NCBI RefSeq assembly: GCF_003425685.1
Contig: NZ_QJKM01000032.1
Location: 1 to 33,416, forward strand
Length of the DNA stretch: 33,416 nucleotides
Source of the DNA: Rhizobium terrae
GTDB lineage: Bacteria; Pseudomonadota; Alphaproteobacteria; Rhizobiales; Rhizobiaceae
Reading direction: 5' to 3'
The notes beneath the pieces were generated by a model. The model was not told the origin of the DNA. It worked only from the letters and a program-made list of their open reading frames with translations, and searched no databases. Positions 7,857-16,258 of this stretch are shown here, in pieces (the first letter of the stretch is position 1; the number at the start of each line of letters is the position of its first letter). The position numbers were made by a program, and so were the translations under genes.

Positions 7857-9569
7857 GGCTCTTCCGCAATTTCGGTGCAACTTTCTGAATCCTGTTGATT
7901 CAAAACACGAATCAGCAGGAGCATGTGAATGGGAAAGCGCGTTCTACCCTTGATACCATCTTCTCTGGTGTCGATCAGGTTCATCGATCGACAGATGCGG
8001 TATCGATCCATTGCCGTTTTCGGTCGATGGGAGCAAAGTGCCCCGATTGCCGCAAGACCTCCTACCGGATTCATAGTTGCTATGATCGACGGCTTTCCGA
8101 CCTTCCATGGCAAGGACGCTCCGTCACGATAACCGTCAGTGTTCGACGCTTGCGTTGCAGCAACAAGCGATGCCAGAGGCGTATATTCGCCGAGAACGAT
8201 CGAGACGTGACCTGCCGCTATCGCCGGCGCACCACACGGCTGGAAGATGTTCATCGCAGCATCGGCATGGCATTGGGAGGTGAGGCAGGCATGCGGCTTG
8301 TGACCCGTCTTGGCATGCCTGTAAGCGCTGATACGATCCTGCGGATCGTGCGGTCGCAAACAGAGTCCGATGATGAAGCACCTCGTATCCTTGGCGTGGA
8401 CGACTGGACTTGGCGCCGCGGCCAGCGATATGGAACGATCCTGGTCGACCTCGAGACGAACAATGTCGTGGACCTGCTACCCGATCGTGAGAAGGATACG
8501 CTTTCAGAATGGCTTGCCGGCCATCCAAGTGTTGAAATTATCGCTCGCGACAGGGCTGGTGCTTATGCGCGTGGCGCCCGCGAAGGAGCGCCGAAAGCGC
8601 AACAAGTCGCCGATCGCTGGCATCTCCTGCGAAATTGTTCCGATGCTTTACAGAATGTCGTCGAGCGGCGTTATCGGCTTATTCGTGATGTTGCGAAAAC
8701 CCTTACAGCGCAATATTGCGCGCATGGTCACGTCGGCGACGTGAGTGCAAAAGATATGCATCCCGAAAGGCGAGATGGACGGCGACGAAATAATCAGCAC
8801 AGAAGCCGGCGTGTTCTTTTCGACGAGGTATCCCGACTGAACAGTTTGGGCTGGAGCCAATTGGCGATCAAGCGTGAGCTCGGTGTCGATCTCAAAACCA
8901 TACGGAAATGGCTGAAAGATAAACGACCGGGAACATGGGAAAGGAAGGCCTTCGCGGAAAATCCCGCCGACGTTCACGCAGACTACGTCCGAAGGCGTTG
9001 GCTTCAAGGCTGCCGCAACGCTACCCAGCTCTACCGGGAGGTTTGCGAGAGAGGATATTCCGGGAGAGCGAAGACCTTTCGTCAATGGGTAAAGGTCCGT
9101 ATGCGTGATGACATTCCCGCTCCGTCGCTTTCAGGCAAGCTGTCCGAGCCAGCCTGGAGCGTACCGTCGCCTCGCAAAACCACCCGTCTCCTGACCGTAG
9201 ATTCTGAAACTCTTCCGGCGAACGAGAAAGTCTTTGTCGCTACGATCTCTTCCGCCTCGCCGGACATCTCCGTCGCCGCTGACCTGTCGCGCCGCTTCCA
9301 ATCCCTGGTTTGCAATCGGGATATTGGTGCGCTGCAGCCATGGTTGGACGATGCCGTTACAGGGCCGATGTCATCATTTGCGCGAGGAATCCTTCGCGAC
9401 ATCGAAGCCGTTCGAGCTGCGCTGACCTTGCCTTGGAGTACCGGCCCCGTAGAGGGCAAGATCAACAGACTGAAGTTCATCAAACGATCCATGTACGGAC
9501 GTGCCGGCATTGATCTCCTTCGCTCCCGGATCATCGGAACATGAGCTGCACCGAAATTGCGGAAGAGCC
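7857..9569 (+). mobile_element. Complete ISL3-family insertion sequence
   Basis: 1713-bp element bounded by perfect 23-bp inverted repeats (7857-7879 and 9547-9569, both reading inward GGCTCTTCCGCAATTTCGG...). It is flanked by a perfect 8-bp direct repeat CAATAGTG (7849-7856 and 9570-9577), the duplication length expected for ISL3. Clean ends and an intact transposase indicate a recent insertion, placed beside the IS5 remnant. Confidence 0.95.
7895..9544 (+). CDS. ISL3-family transposase
   Basis: Intact 549-residue transposase. It has an N-terminal zinc-binding region ('KCPDC' at 49-52, 'LRCSNKRC'), a helix-turn-helix, then the DDE domain: 'ILGVDDWTWRRG' (first Asp), 'IIARDRAGAYARGAREGAP' (second Asp, with the family-typical sequence following) and 'STGPVEGKINRLK' (Glu). 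The long insertion between second Asp and Glu holds a second helix-turn-helix-like segment ('WSQLAIKRELGVDLKTIRKWL'). TTG 7895 gives the longest frame; GTG 7925 is an alternative. The stop codon lies within 3 bp of the right inverted repeat. Confidence 0.95.
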   Translation: MIQNTNQQEHVNGKARSTLDTIFSGVDQVHRSTDAVSIHCRFRSMGAKCPDCRKTSYRIHSCYDRRLSDLPWQGRSVTITVSVRRLRCSNKRCQRRIFAENDRDVTCRYRRRTTRLEDVHRSIGMALGGEAGMRLVTRLGMPVSADTILRIVRSQTESDDEAPRILGVDDWTWRRGQRYGTILVDLETNNVVDLLPDREKDTLSEWLAGHPSVEIIARDRAGAYARGAREGAPKAQQVADRWHLLRNCSDALQNVVERRYRLIRDVAKTLTAQYCAHGHVGDVSAKDMHPERRDGRRRNNQHRSRRVLFDEVSRLNSLGWSQLAIKRELGVDLKTIRKWLKDKRPGTWERKAFAENPADVHADYVRRRWLQGCRNATQLYREVCERGYSGRAKTFRQWVKVRMRDDIPAPSLSGKLSEPAWSVPSPRKTTRLLTVDSETLPANEKVFVATISSASPDISVAADLSRRFQSLVCNRDIGALQPWLDDAVTGPMSSFARGILRDIEAVRAALTLPWSTGPVEGKINRLKFIKRSMYGRAGIDLLRSRIIGT

Positions 9570-9604
9570 CAATAGTGCCGTTTGAAACTTCCCCAGGTGC
9601 TGCG

Positions 9605-9644
9605 GCCGCCGGTCTTCCGGGGCGCGCCCCGGAAGACCGGCGGC
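9605..9644. repeat. Perfect 40-bp GC-rich palindrome
   Basis: Positions 9605-9644 form a perfect uninterrupted palindrome with 20-bp arms, centred on GGCGCGCC between 9624 and 9625. It lies in the 126-bp strip between the ISL3 right end and the IS3 left end. It is not part of either terminal repeat. As RNA it would make a very stable hairpin. Confidence 0.9.
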
Positions 9645-9723
9645 GCGTCATCGCCGATACTCAGAGGTGGCTCGGTTTGTCTGAACAGTTTCGGGCGTTT
9701 CGCTAAGTGGATATCCGCCTCGA

Positions 9724-10184
9724 TTATGCCGCCACCATCATTGGTGCCAGCGCGTTGAAGTAGGCCTGATCCGGCGTCTGCCGGTCAAGGGATGAATGTG
9801 GGCGTCGGCTATTGTAAAAGGTCAGATATCGGCCAATGCCGACACGGGCTTCGGACACTGTCTTGTAGGCGTGGAGGTAGACCTCCTCGTATTTGATCGA
9901 ACGCCAAAGGCGTTCCACGAAGACATTGTCCCGCCAAGCGCCCTTGCCATCCATCGAGATGGCGATTTCGGCTTTCTTCAACACTGCCGTGAAGTCCATC
10001 GAGGTGAACTGCGATCCCTGGTCAGTATTGAATATGTCGGGTTTGCCATAACGGGCCAGCGCTTCCTCGACTGCTTCGATGCAGAAGGCTGCTTCCATCG
10101 TGATCGACAACCGCCACGACAGAACCCGCCGACTGAACCAGTCCACGACGGCGCAGAGATAGACAAAGCCGCGAGCCATCGGAA
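9724..10184 (-). CDS. IS3-family transposase OrfB, 3' exon
   Basis: C-terminal half of the IS3 integrase-type transposase, starting at the intron 3' boundary. It contains 'PMARGFVYLCAVVDWFSRRV' (just after the first Asp), 'IFNTDQGSQFTS' (second Asp), 'DGKGAWRDNVFVERLWRSIK' (Glu in 'FVERLW') and 'YNSRRPHSSLD.QTPDQAY', all diagnostic of IS3 OrfB. It ends at TAA 9724-9726, 20 bp inside the IS end. Translation needs splicing to the 5' exon at 17422. Confidence 0.9.
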
Positions 10185-10191
10185 GTGGAGT

Positions 10192-10211
10192 AAGAAGCGC
10201 AGATGCGCTTC
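10192..10211 (-). ncRNA. Group II intron domain VI hairpin
   Basis: AGAAGCGC-AGAT-GCGCTTCT forms a perfect 8-bp stem just before the intron 3' end, the expected place of domain VI. An obvious bulged branch-point adenosine is not evident, which may mean reduced splicing or hydrolytic splicing. Confidence 0.65.
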
Positions 10212-10219
10212 TCCTCCCC

Positions 10220-10253
10220 GAACCGTACGTGCACCTTTCAGCGCATACGGCTC
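10220..10253 (-). ncRNA. Group II intron domain V
   Basis: The 34-nt minus-strand sequence begins GAGCCGTATGCGCTGAAAGG and ends CACGTACGGTTC. It is a textbook domain V: the GAGCCGTA/TACGGTTC lower helix, a GAAA tetraloop and the two-nucleotide bulge. It forms the catalytic core. No disruption is visible. Confidence 0.95.
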
Positions 10254-10258
10254 TCTGT

Positions 10259-11123
10259 TCAAGCTTGGCCCATGGCCATAGCAACGTCATGGTAATGCGA
10301 TGTGATGGTGCTGCGGTCTTCGACCCGGAAGATATATGGATTTTCTTCCGGATTGCGCCACCGGAATTGCGCCTTCGGGCTTGAGACAAGCCGATGTAGC
10401 GCTTTTCCGACAGGGCCGCCGCGTTCATTCCGACCAAACACGAGCCAGGTTTTCGCCTTGCCCGGTTCCGGGACCCGGTACCATTTGTGCATCAAGGGTT
10501 TGATGCGAGATCGGTACTTGTGTCCCAGCCAATGCGCCATTTTCCAGAACACGACATGGTCGATGCGCCGGAATACGTACGCCGTGAAGTCGGTGAACTT
10601 GTAGAACGCCGCCCATCCCACCAACTGGCGGTTCAGGCTGGAGATCATGTCGACCGTACTGACACTATGATTGCCGGAAAGGGTTTCGGTAAGTCTGCGA
10701 ACAAACCCCTTGGCCTTTTCCTTGGGTATCGTCGTGACGACGGACATCCGTCCGTGTGCCCCTCGCTTGCGAATGATCCGGTGCCCCAGAAAGCCGAAGC
10801 CGTCATTGACGTGTGTAACATGGGTCTTTTCCATGTTCAGCGTCAACTTCAACTCACCTTCCAGAAACGCCCGGCACTCCTCGCGGATTTCCTCTGCCTG
10901 AGCCTTGGTTCCTTTTACGATCACGACGAAGTCGTCAGCGTATCGCCAATAGGCAACGGCCGGTTTCCATTGCCGGTTCTCTCGAACCGTAATGGGCCTG
11001 CCTTGCTGGATGCCGAAGTTCCATGCCTAGCGGTCCTTGCGGGCCTTGTCGCTCAGGTATTTCGCCTCCAGCCACGCATCAAACTCATGGAGCATGATGT
11101 TGGACAGGAGCGGTGACAGCACT
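10259..11123 (-). pseudogene. Group II intron reverse transcriptase/maturase, C-terminal piece
   Basis: Reads 'GVLSPLLSNIMLHEFDAWLE', an in-frame TAG at 11027-11029 (after 'KARKDR'), then 'AWNFGIQQGRPI', 'WRYADDFVVIVKG' (RT active site YADD), 'LTLNMEKTHVTHVNDGFGFL' and the maturase X domain ('LVGWAAFYKFTDFTAYVFRR', 'KWYR', 'WLVFGRNE'), ending 'VAMAMGQA'. No HNH endonuclease follows. The TAG and the upstream element insertion inactivate the protein even if the intron RNA stays structurally sound. Confidence 0.9.
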
Positions 11124-12779
11124 CCCCGAACGCAAAAGGTAACTTTGCGCGGCCAGCCGCGATTTTCGGTTTGAGGTTGGCGGTCGGCTGCGATCTGGCG
11201 GTGTCGTTGGCAGCGATGGGACTGAATGCCGGATCATGATGGTATCGTTGTCGACCAACACTTCCTTGACCAGGAGTCGGACGATTTTCTGGCGCTCGGC
11301 AATGTCCAGCGATCCCGCCGATTGGCGCAGCCGCTGAAGGAAGGCGGTCAAGGTTTCGGCCAAGCGTAGGAACGACATCCGGTCGGCAGCTTGATCGACG
11401 ATCGCTTGCAGTTCGGCGTGCATGGATTGCTCGCGCGTACGAAGTTCCGGCATCCGGCGTCGTAGTTCGTCGAGGGACACGAGATCCTCTTGATAGGCCG
11501 TGAGCAGGCGCTCCTTGCTTTTCCCTATCCGTGTCAGTTCGCGTTCGAGGGCCTCCTGGCGCCGCTTCGTCGGTTCGGCAGCACGGGCCGCATTGAGGCG
11601 CCGGTCGAGTTCGTCCTGAATGAGTGTGGGGTCTTCGATCAGGCGGATGACTTCCTGCCACACGACCTGATCGAGCAGGTCCTGGCGGATCGGCTTGTTG
11701 TCGCACACCGCCCCGCAAAGATGGCGCCATGCGTCCGAGCCAAGGCAGCGGTAGTAATGGATTTTGCGCGCCGAACTGCGGGTCGACGTCCGCGATAGCG
11801 CATAGCCGCATTTGCGGCACGAGACCAATCCTTGAACGATGCTGGGCTCGATGGTCCGACGAGGCGCGAAGCGTTTGTTGTCGGCCAGCCGCTCAGCCGC
11901 TACCGCGAATGTCTCGTCACTGACGATCGCCGCGACCGGTATCTCGATCCATTCGTCGCGCGGCCGTTCGTGACCGCTGCTCTTTTCCCCATGGACGGCC
12001 CGCCCTAACAAGCGAAAAGGCCTCGTCACCTTCTGCCGTGACCCGATCTGCGTCTTGTTAAAGCAAGCAGTTCCCTTGTAGGCGGGGTTGCGCAGCATGG
12101 CCCATACGACCGACCGCTCCCAACGCGTCGTCCGCCGGCGTGTCGGCACGCCCATCTCACGCAGCAGCCGGGCAATCGCGCCGATGCTCAGGCCGTCCAC
12201 CGTATATTTGTCATACACCAGTCGAACGACCTCCGCTTCGGCGGTGTCGATTTCGTAACGTGCGGGCGCATCGCTGGTCTTGCGAATGTAGCGATAACCG
12301 AAGGGTGCGCCGCAGAGAACCGAGACTTCCCCGGCCTTGGCGCGATGACGCTTGCCGCGACGGGACCGTTCGAGAATCTGTGCCCGCTCGTACTCGGCGA
12401 TCATCCCCTGGAACTGCAGCATCAATTGATCTTCCGGCGTATCCGAACGTGGAGCCTTAAGGAAAATCGTCTCAACGCCATGGCGGGCGAATTCCTCCAT
12501 AAGCAACACCTGGTAGGCATACTTTCGGCTCAATCGGTCCGGCGAGTGGATCAGGATGGCCTGAATGTGCCCCTCTGCGGCCAGATCGCGCAATCGCTCC
12601 AGACCAGGTCGCAAAAGGCTGGCGCCGCTGAAGCCTTCATCCTCGATCACCCATTCATCGGGAACGCTGTATCCCTGATCGTGTGCGAACACCACCAGCG
12701 CCGCAGTCTGGCTCGCAATCGTGTTCTCCTCCTTCTGCTGCTCGGAGGACACTCTGGCATAGATCGCGGCGGTCTTCAT
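11124..12779 (-). CDS. Large serine recombinase (element A)
   Basis: A resolvase/invertase-type large serine recombinase. The N-terminal catalytic domain starts 'MKTAAIYARVSSEQQ' (nucleophile Ser11), with 'DEGFSGASLLRPGLERL' and 'HSPDRLSRKYAYQ' active-site segments. A recombinase domain follows ('GAPFGYRYIRK', 'LLREMGVPTRRRTTRWERS', 'AMLRNPAYKG'). A zinc ribbon (Cys321, Cys324, Cys345, Cys355) and a long coiled-coil come next ('EALERELTRIGKSKERLLTAY'). ATG 12779 has AAGGGG 9-14 bases upstream. The frame runs through the terminal repeat into the RT fragment and stops at 11085, so the last 15 residues or so are borrowed from the target. It presumably excises and integrates the element, using the small upstream proteins as accessory factors. 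Confidence 0.85.
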
Positions 12780-12930
12780 CGCTATACCCCTTCAAACGTG
12801 GATTGGCGCCGATAGCACGCATCTGCTCTGGGACCAGGATCCTGTAAACCTGCTCCAGTTTGGTGGCGACAAGACGATCAAAGGCATACTCGAACTGGAT
12901 ATCGCGATCATGGCCACGCCGGTCAACCAT
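12655..12930 (-). CDS. Small protein of serine-recombinase cassette A
   Basis: About 91 residues starting 'MVDRRGHDRDIQFEYAFDRL', then 'KLEQVYRILVPEQMR'. Its ATG overlaps the stop of the upstream regulator, and the frame runs about 125 bp into the recombinase gene. A small protein with 'FAYDRL...KL.QVYRILVP' often sits between a regulator and a recombinase in such cassettes; its biochemical role is not known to me. The C-terminal half, which overlaps the recombinase start, may not be the original end, since a frameshift could have removed an earlier stop. Confidence 0.5.
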   Translation of the reverse strand: MVDRRGHDRDIQFEYAFDRLVATKLEQVYRILVPEQMRAIGANPRLKGYSDEDRRDLCQSVLRAAEGGEHDCEPDCGAGGVRTRSGIQRSR

Positions 12931-13252
12931 GGCCGCCAGCTTCGCCGAGAAACGCTCGCAGCGCCCGGCTGACCATGTCGCTGATCGTCGTCTCCTCCGC
13001 GATCGCCCGCGCTCGGATCGAGTTGACCAGACTGGGCGGGAGCTTGAATGTGACCGCCATGTTCGGTTCGGTAACCGGCATCGGATGACTGATCGCCTGA
13101 GCCTCCTCGATATATCGATAGGCTTGACGTCGAGATATTGCGAATTGGCGCGACAACGACAACGCAGCCTCCGTCACACTCAGCCCACGCGCGAGTAACC
13201 CATGGGCAGCGTTGATCCGTTCGGTCTTCTGCGGTTCGGTCGAGCGCGGCAT
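12923..13252 (-). CDS. DNA-binding protein (HTH plus ribbon-helix-helix) of cassette A
   Basis: A 109-residue protein with two DNA-binding-like parts. The first is a helix-turn-helix at about residues 24-50 ('LSVTEAALSLSRQFAISRRQAYRYIEEAQ'-type, in shortened form). The second is a ribbon-helix-helix-like C-terminus ('MAVTFKLPPSLVNSIRARA', 'ISDMVSRALRAFL'). It is the first gene of element A, 82 bp inside the terminal repeat, and its stop overlaps the next ATG. Probably a repressor or recombination directionality factor for the recombinase. Confidence 0.65.
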   Translation of the reverse strand: MPRSTEPQKTERINAAHGLLARGLSVTEAALSLSRQFAISRRQAYRYIEEAQAISHPMPVTEPNMAVTFKLPPSLVNSIRARAIAEETTISDMVSRALRAFLGEAGGHG

Positions 13253-13355
13253 TTGACATATGTATATTACCTTTTGAGACGCAAATCAAGCACAGAACGA
13301 GAACGATCGAACACAATCACCCGATCAAACTCGAAGTTACCTTTTGCGTTCGGGG

Positions 13356-13517
13356 CGTGAGAACGCCACCTTGCGGAACGCCCTCGCTTGAGGCCGTGAA
13401 CAGGCCACGGTCAATGTGTCCTGCTTTCAGGAACCGGCAGAGAAGATCGACGAACCGTCCGTCCTGCACCCGTCGCCGCACGCATCTCAGAAGCAGCCGG
13501 TGATGGACCGTGTCGAA
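13356..13517 (-). pseudogene. Group II intron reverse transcriptase, middle piece
   Basis: A 162-bp stretch coding 'FDTVHHRLLLRCVRRRVQDG', 'FVDLLCRFLKAGHIDRG' and 'SSEGVPQGGVLTP' on the minus strand. These are RT blocks 3 and 4 of the intron-encoded protein. It lies between the two serine-recombinase elements and supplies exactly the segment missing between the N- and C-terminal RT pieces. Confidence 0.9.
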
Positions 13518-13606
13518 GGAAACGTCGTCAGACTACCCATCACCATGATCTGCCGACATCGATAGTCGTCAAACGTACAGGGCATGCGTTCGAAGGGCGC
13601 GTTCTG

Positions 13607-14008
13607 TTGGTGCTCCGGCGAATGGTGAGCCGCGGCGTACGGTTGTTACTGGTCGAATTGCCCGATGGCAGTCGCAGCAACATTCCCGAGGCGTGGACAA
13701 ATATCAGCGACACCACGGAAACTCTTTCCTGCGGCGCCCCCGCGAGCCAGGCAGGCATCTGCCGCATCGCAGATCTTCAGCGTCTTCGCTTTGTGACCGA
13801 CGCTCTTCTTGAGCGGCGAGATGAGTCGCCGTCCGCTGACAAGGAGAGGCGATATGCAATTGAAGCTGACATTTGTCGAGGAAAACACCAATCGGTCTCC
13901 CGAGCCGCCCGCTTGGGAGAAGCTGGACGCCGAAGCGCGTGCAAAGGCGTTGCGCCGGCTGTCCCTGATGATCGCTCACATGCTGACAGCGAGGGGGGCC
14001 AGTCATGA
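13607..14008 (+). CDS. DUF5372-like small protein of cassette B
   Basis: The conserved part reads 'KRTGHAFEGRVLLVLRRM' then 'LLLVELPDGSRSNIPEAWT', a pattern I associate with DUF5372 proteins encoded next to serine recombinases. The conserved region starts upstream of the first ATG (13607), from about 13550, where only CTG is available, so the start is unresolved or the N-terminus was lost on insertion. The normal stop also seems lost: the frame runs through the next small gene to 14008. Function unknown; probably accessory to recombination. Confidence 0.5.
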   Translation: MVLRRMVSRGVRLLLVELPDGSRSNIPEAWTNISDTTETLSCGAPASQAGICRIADLQRLRFVTDALLERRDESPSADKERRYAIEADICRGKHQSVSRAARLGEAGRRSACKGVAPAVPDDRSHADSEGGQS

Positions 14009-14012
14009 TTGA
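13854..14012 (+). CDS. Small conserved protein of cassette B
   Basis: A 52-residue protein starting 'MQLKLTFVEENTNRSPEPPA' and containing 'LDAEARAKALRRLSLMIAHML'. ATG 13854 has a strong ribosome site AAGGAGAGG (13841-13849). It overlaps the recombinase start by 8 bp (ATGATTGA), so the two are translationally coupled. Small proteins of this type regularly precede large serine recombinases in rhizobia; a role as accessory or directionality factor is inferred only from position. Confidence 0.65.
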   Translation: MQLKLTFVEENTNRSPEPPAWEKLDAEARAKALRRLSLMIAHMLTARGASHD

Positions 14013-16230
14013 ACACAGCAAGGTCACCGCCACCCACTTGGCACGGCAAGCCATCGTCTACTTGCGCCAATCGAGCGCGTCGCAGGTGGAGAACAACCGC
14101 GAATCGACCGAGCGCCAATACGCTCTTTCCGGCCGGGCGCGTGAACTGGGCTGGCCTGCCGAGCGCATCCTGGTCATCGACGAGGATCTCGGCCTGTCCG
14201 GCTCCGGCAGTGTCATGCGATCCGGTTTCGCCCGATTGACGAGCGAGGTCGCACTGGCCCGGGTCGGCATCGTGCTCGGCCTTGAGGTCTCGCGGTTGGC
14301 GCGTAACAATGCGGACTGGCATCGGTTGATCGAATTGGCGGGCTTGACCGACACGTTGATTGGCGACGCCGACGGGATTTATCACCCAGCTTTGTTCAAC
14401 GACAGGCTTTTGCTCGGTTTGAAGGGTGCCATGAGCGAGGCGGAATTGCATGTCCTGCGCGCCCGACTGGACGGTGGCATCCGTAACAAGGCGGCGCGCG
14501 GCGAATTGCGCCGCGGATTGCCTGTCGGCTTCGTCTGGGGCGAGGACGACGGTGAGATCCTGATGCATCCTGACGAAGCGGTCGCCCATGTCATCCGCTC
14601 GATCTTCGCCCGCTTTGCCGAACTAGGCTCAGCGCGCCGCGTCTGGCTGTGGCTACGGGCACAAGATATAAAGTTCCCACTGCGCCTCGGCGAACATCAG
14701 GATCTGCGCTGGAGCGAGGCAAGCTATCATGCTGTTCACGCTGTTCTCGCCAATCCGGTCTATGCGGGTGCGTATGTTTATGGCAAGAATCGTCATGAGA
14801 CCGTGCTCGACGAAACCGGTGCACGGCGCAAACGGGTGCGCAAATTGCCAAGGGACGAATGGCAGGTGCTGATCAAGGATCACCATCCGGGTTATATTGA
14901 CTGGCCGACTTTTGAGGCCAACCAGCAACGCATGGGGGCCAATACCCAGCCCCGACCGCATTCCGACACCCGCGGGCATTCTGCTGGCGCAGTTCGCGAA
15001 GGGACCGCGCTGCTCCAGGGTATTGCTTGCTGTGGCCATTGCGGACGACGGTTGCGCACCCACTACCGCGGCCGCAACGCGGCGCCCGGCTATCATTGCG
15101 CTGGCAAGATCCTCGTCGAAGGCCGGGGCGTTTATTGCCTCAATGTCGGCGGCGTGCAGATCGATGAAGCCGTGGTCGCGGCATTCCTGGAGGCGCTTAA
15201 GCCGGCGCGACTCGCCGCCACGATCGAAGCCGCCGAACGCCTGGAAAGCGACCGTGAAGCGGCTCTCAAGCAATGGCGGCTTGACGTGGAGCGGGCGCAG
15301 TTCGCCGTCAACCGCACTGAGCGCCGCTATCGCGCTGTCGATCCCGACAATCGCCTGGTCGCACGCGCGCTGGAGCGGGAGTGGGAGGAGGCCCTGCGTG
15401 CCCTGGAGGCGGCCAAGACGGAGCTGGTACAGCGAGAGGCGACGCGTCCGCGCCCGCTCTCGCCCAGGGAGAGAGAGAACCTGCTCACCCTTGAAGTCGA
15501 TCTGGCGAGCGTTTGGCATGCGCCTTCAACGACATCACGCGATCATAAGGAACTGCTGCGCACGCTGATCGAGGAAGTCTCCCTCCATGCCGATCGCGAC
15601 AAGGCATGTGCACGTTTGATGCTCCGCTGGAAAGGTGGGGCAACCAGTCATCTCGACGTCGCGTTGCCGCGCTCACGCCCTGCAACGGTTCGTACCGACG
15701 AAGACACTCTGACGCTGTTACGGCGACTGGCACCTCTCTACCCGGACGCCGTTATAGCCGGCATTCTCAACCGTCAGGGCCGCCAAACAGCGCGCGGGCA
15801 CCGGTTCGACGCCAATCGTGTCGGCAATTTGCGGCGTCACTGGAATATTCCCATCTGCAGGGCCCAATCGCCAACCACAGACGGCGACGTTCTGACTATC
15901 CATCAGGCAGCCAGCGTCCTTGGTGTGGCGCCCTCAACGCTTCACCGCCACCTGAACGACGGCCTCATTCGAGGCGAACAGATCACGCCCGGCGCGCCCT
16001 GGCGCATCCGGCTGACCAGCGAACTCAAGGCCCGCTTCCTCACGACGCCCGGCGACGGTTTCGAACCCATCCGCGATGCCATGGATACGCTCGGGCTTTC
16101 CCGCCAAAGTCTGTTGCAGCGAGTTAAATGCGGTGAGCTGGAAGCCGCCCACCTCATCCGTGGACAGAGAAAAGGTTTATGGATCAAGACCATAGATCAC
16201 AATCCCACCCTCTTCGAACACATGCCATGA
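14005..16230 (+). CDS. Large serine recombinase with C-terminal HTH domains (element B)
   Basis: A 741-residue serine recombinase. Catalytic domain: 'AIVYLRQSSASQVENN' (nucleophile Ser23), 'DEDLGLSGSGSVMRSGFARL', 'GLEVSRLARNNADWHRLIEL'. Recombinase domain: 'RRGLPVGFVWGEDDGEI' and 'VLANPVYAGAYVYGKNRHE'. Zinc ribbon: 'CCGHCGRRLRTHYRGR' with later Cys residues. Then a coiled coil ('RAQFAVNRTERRYRAVDPDN' region). Unlike element A's enzyme it has an extra C-terminal part: a MerR/excisionase-type helix-turn-helix near 629-670 ('TIHQAASVLGVAPSTLHRHL') and a second similar segment ('AMDTLGLSRQSLLQRV'). ATG 14005 overlaps the preceding gene. Intact and probably functional, moving element B. Confidence 0.9.
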   Translation: MIEHSKVTATHLARQAIVYLRQSSASQVENNRESTERQYALSGRARELGWPAERILVIDEDLGLSGSGSVMRSGFARLTSEVALARVGIVLGLEVSRLARNNADWHRLIELAGLTDTLIGDADGIYHPALFNDRLLLGLKGAMSEAELHVLRARLDGGIRNKAARGELRRGLPVGFVWGEDDGEILMHPDEAVAHVIRSIFARFAELGSARRVWLWLRAQDIKFPLRLGEHQDLRWSEASYHAVHAVLANPVYAGAYVYGKNRHETVLDETGARRKRVRKLPRDEWQVLIKDHHPGYIDWPTFEANQQRMGANTQPRPHSDTRGHSAGAVREGTALLQGIACCGHCGRRLRTHYRGRNAAPGYHCAGKILVEGRGVYCLNVGGVQIDEAVVAAFLEALKPARLAATIEAAERLESDREAALKQWRLDVERAQFAVNRTERRYRAVDPDNRLVARALEREWEEALRALEAAKTELVQREATRPRPLSPRERENLLTLEVDLASVWHAPSTTSRDHKELLRTLIEEVSLHADRDKACARLMLRWKGGATSHLDVALPRSRPATVRTDEDTLTLLRRLAPLYPDAVIAGILNRQGRQTARGHRFDANRVGNLRRHWNIPICRAQSPTTDGDVLTIHQAASVLGVAPSTLHRHLNDGLIRGEQITPGAPWRIRLTSELKARFLTTPGDGFEPIRDAMDTLGLSRQSLLQRVKCGELEAAHLIRGQRKGLWIKTIDHNPTLFEHMP

Positions 16231-16258
16231 ACCTGGGGGTATTATGAAAGTCGATCCA

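Larger units (their letters stand above)
11124..13355 (-). mobile_element. Serine-recombinase element A (22-bp perfect terminal inverted repeats)
   Basis: A 2232-bp element with perfect 22-bp inverted repeats at its ends (11124-11145 and 13334-13355; inward reading CCCCGAACGCAAAAGGTAAC...). It carries a three-gene cassette transcribed on the minus strand: helix-turn-helix/ribbon-helix-helix protein, small protein, large serine recombinase. It splits the intron reverse transcriptase at the 'QGGVL(S/T)P' motif. The RT motif is present on both sides, but with different codons. Confidence 0.8.
13517..16258 (+). mobile_element. Serine-recombinase element B
   Basis: About 2.74 kb between RT codons for 'EGDLASY' (16259 rightwards) and 'FDTVHHR' (13517 leftwards). 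Reading the native RT across the element gives '...DLASYFDTVHH...', so insertion was at the conserved Y-F-D motif with no visible loss and a 2-3 bp shared core (TT, possibly TTC). It carries a DUF5372-like protein, a small protein and a 741-residue serine recombinase, all on the plus strand. There are no long terminal repeats, as expected for a serine integrase. Confidence 0.75.
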
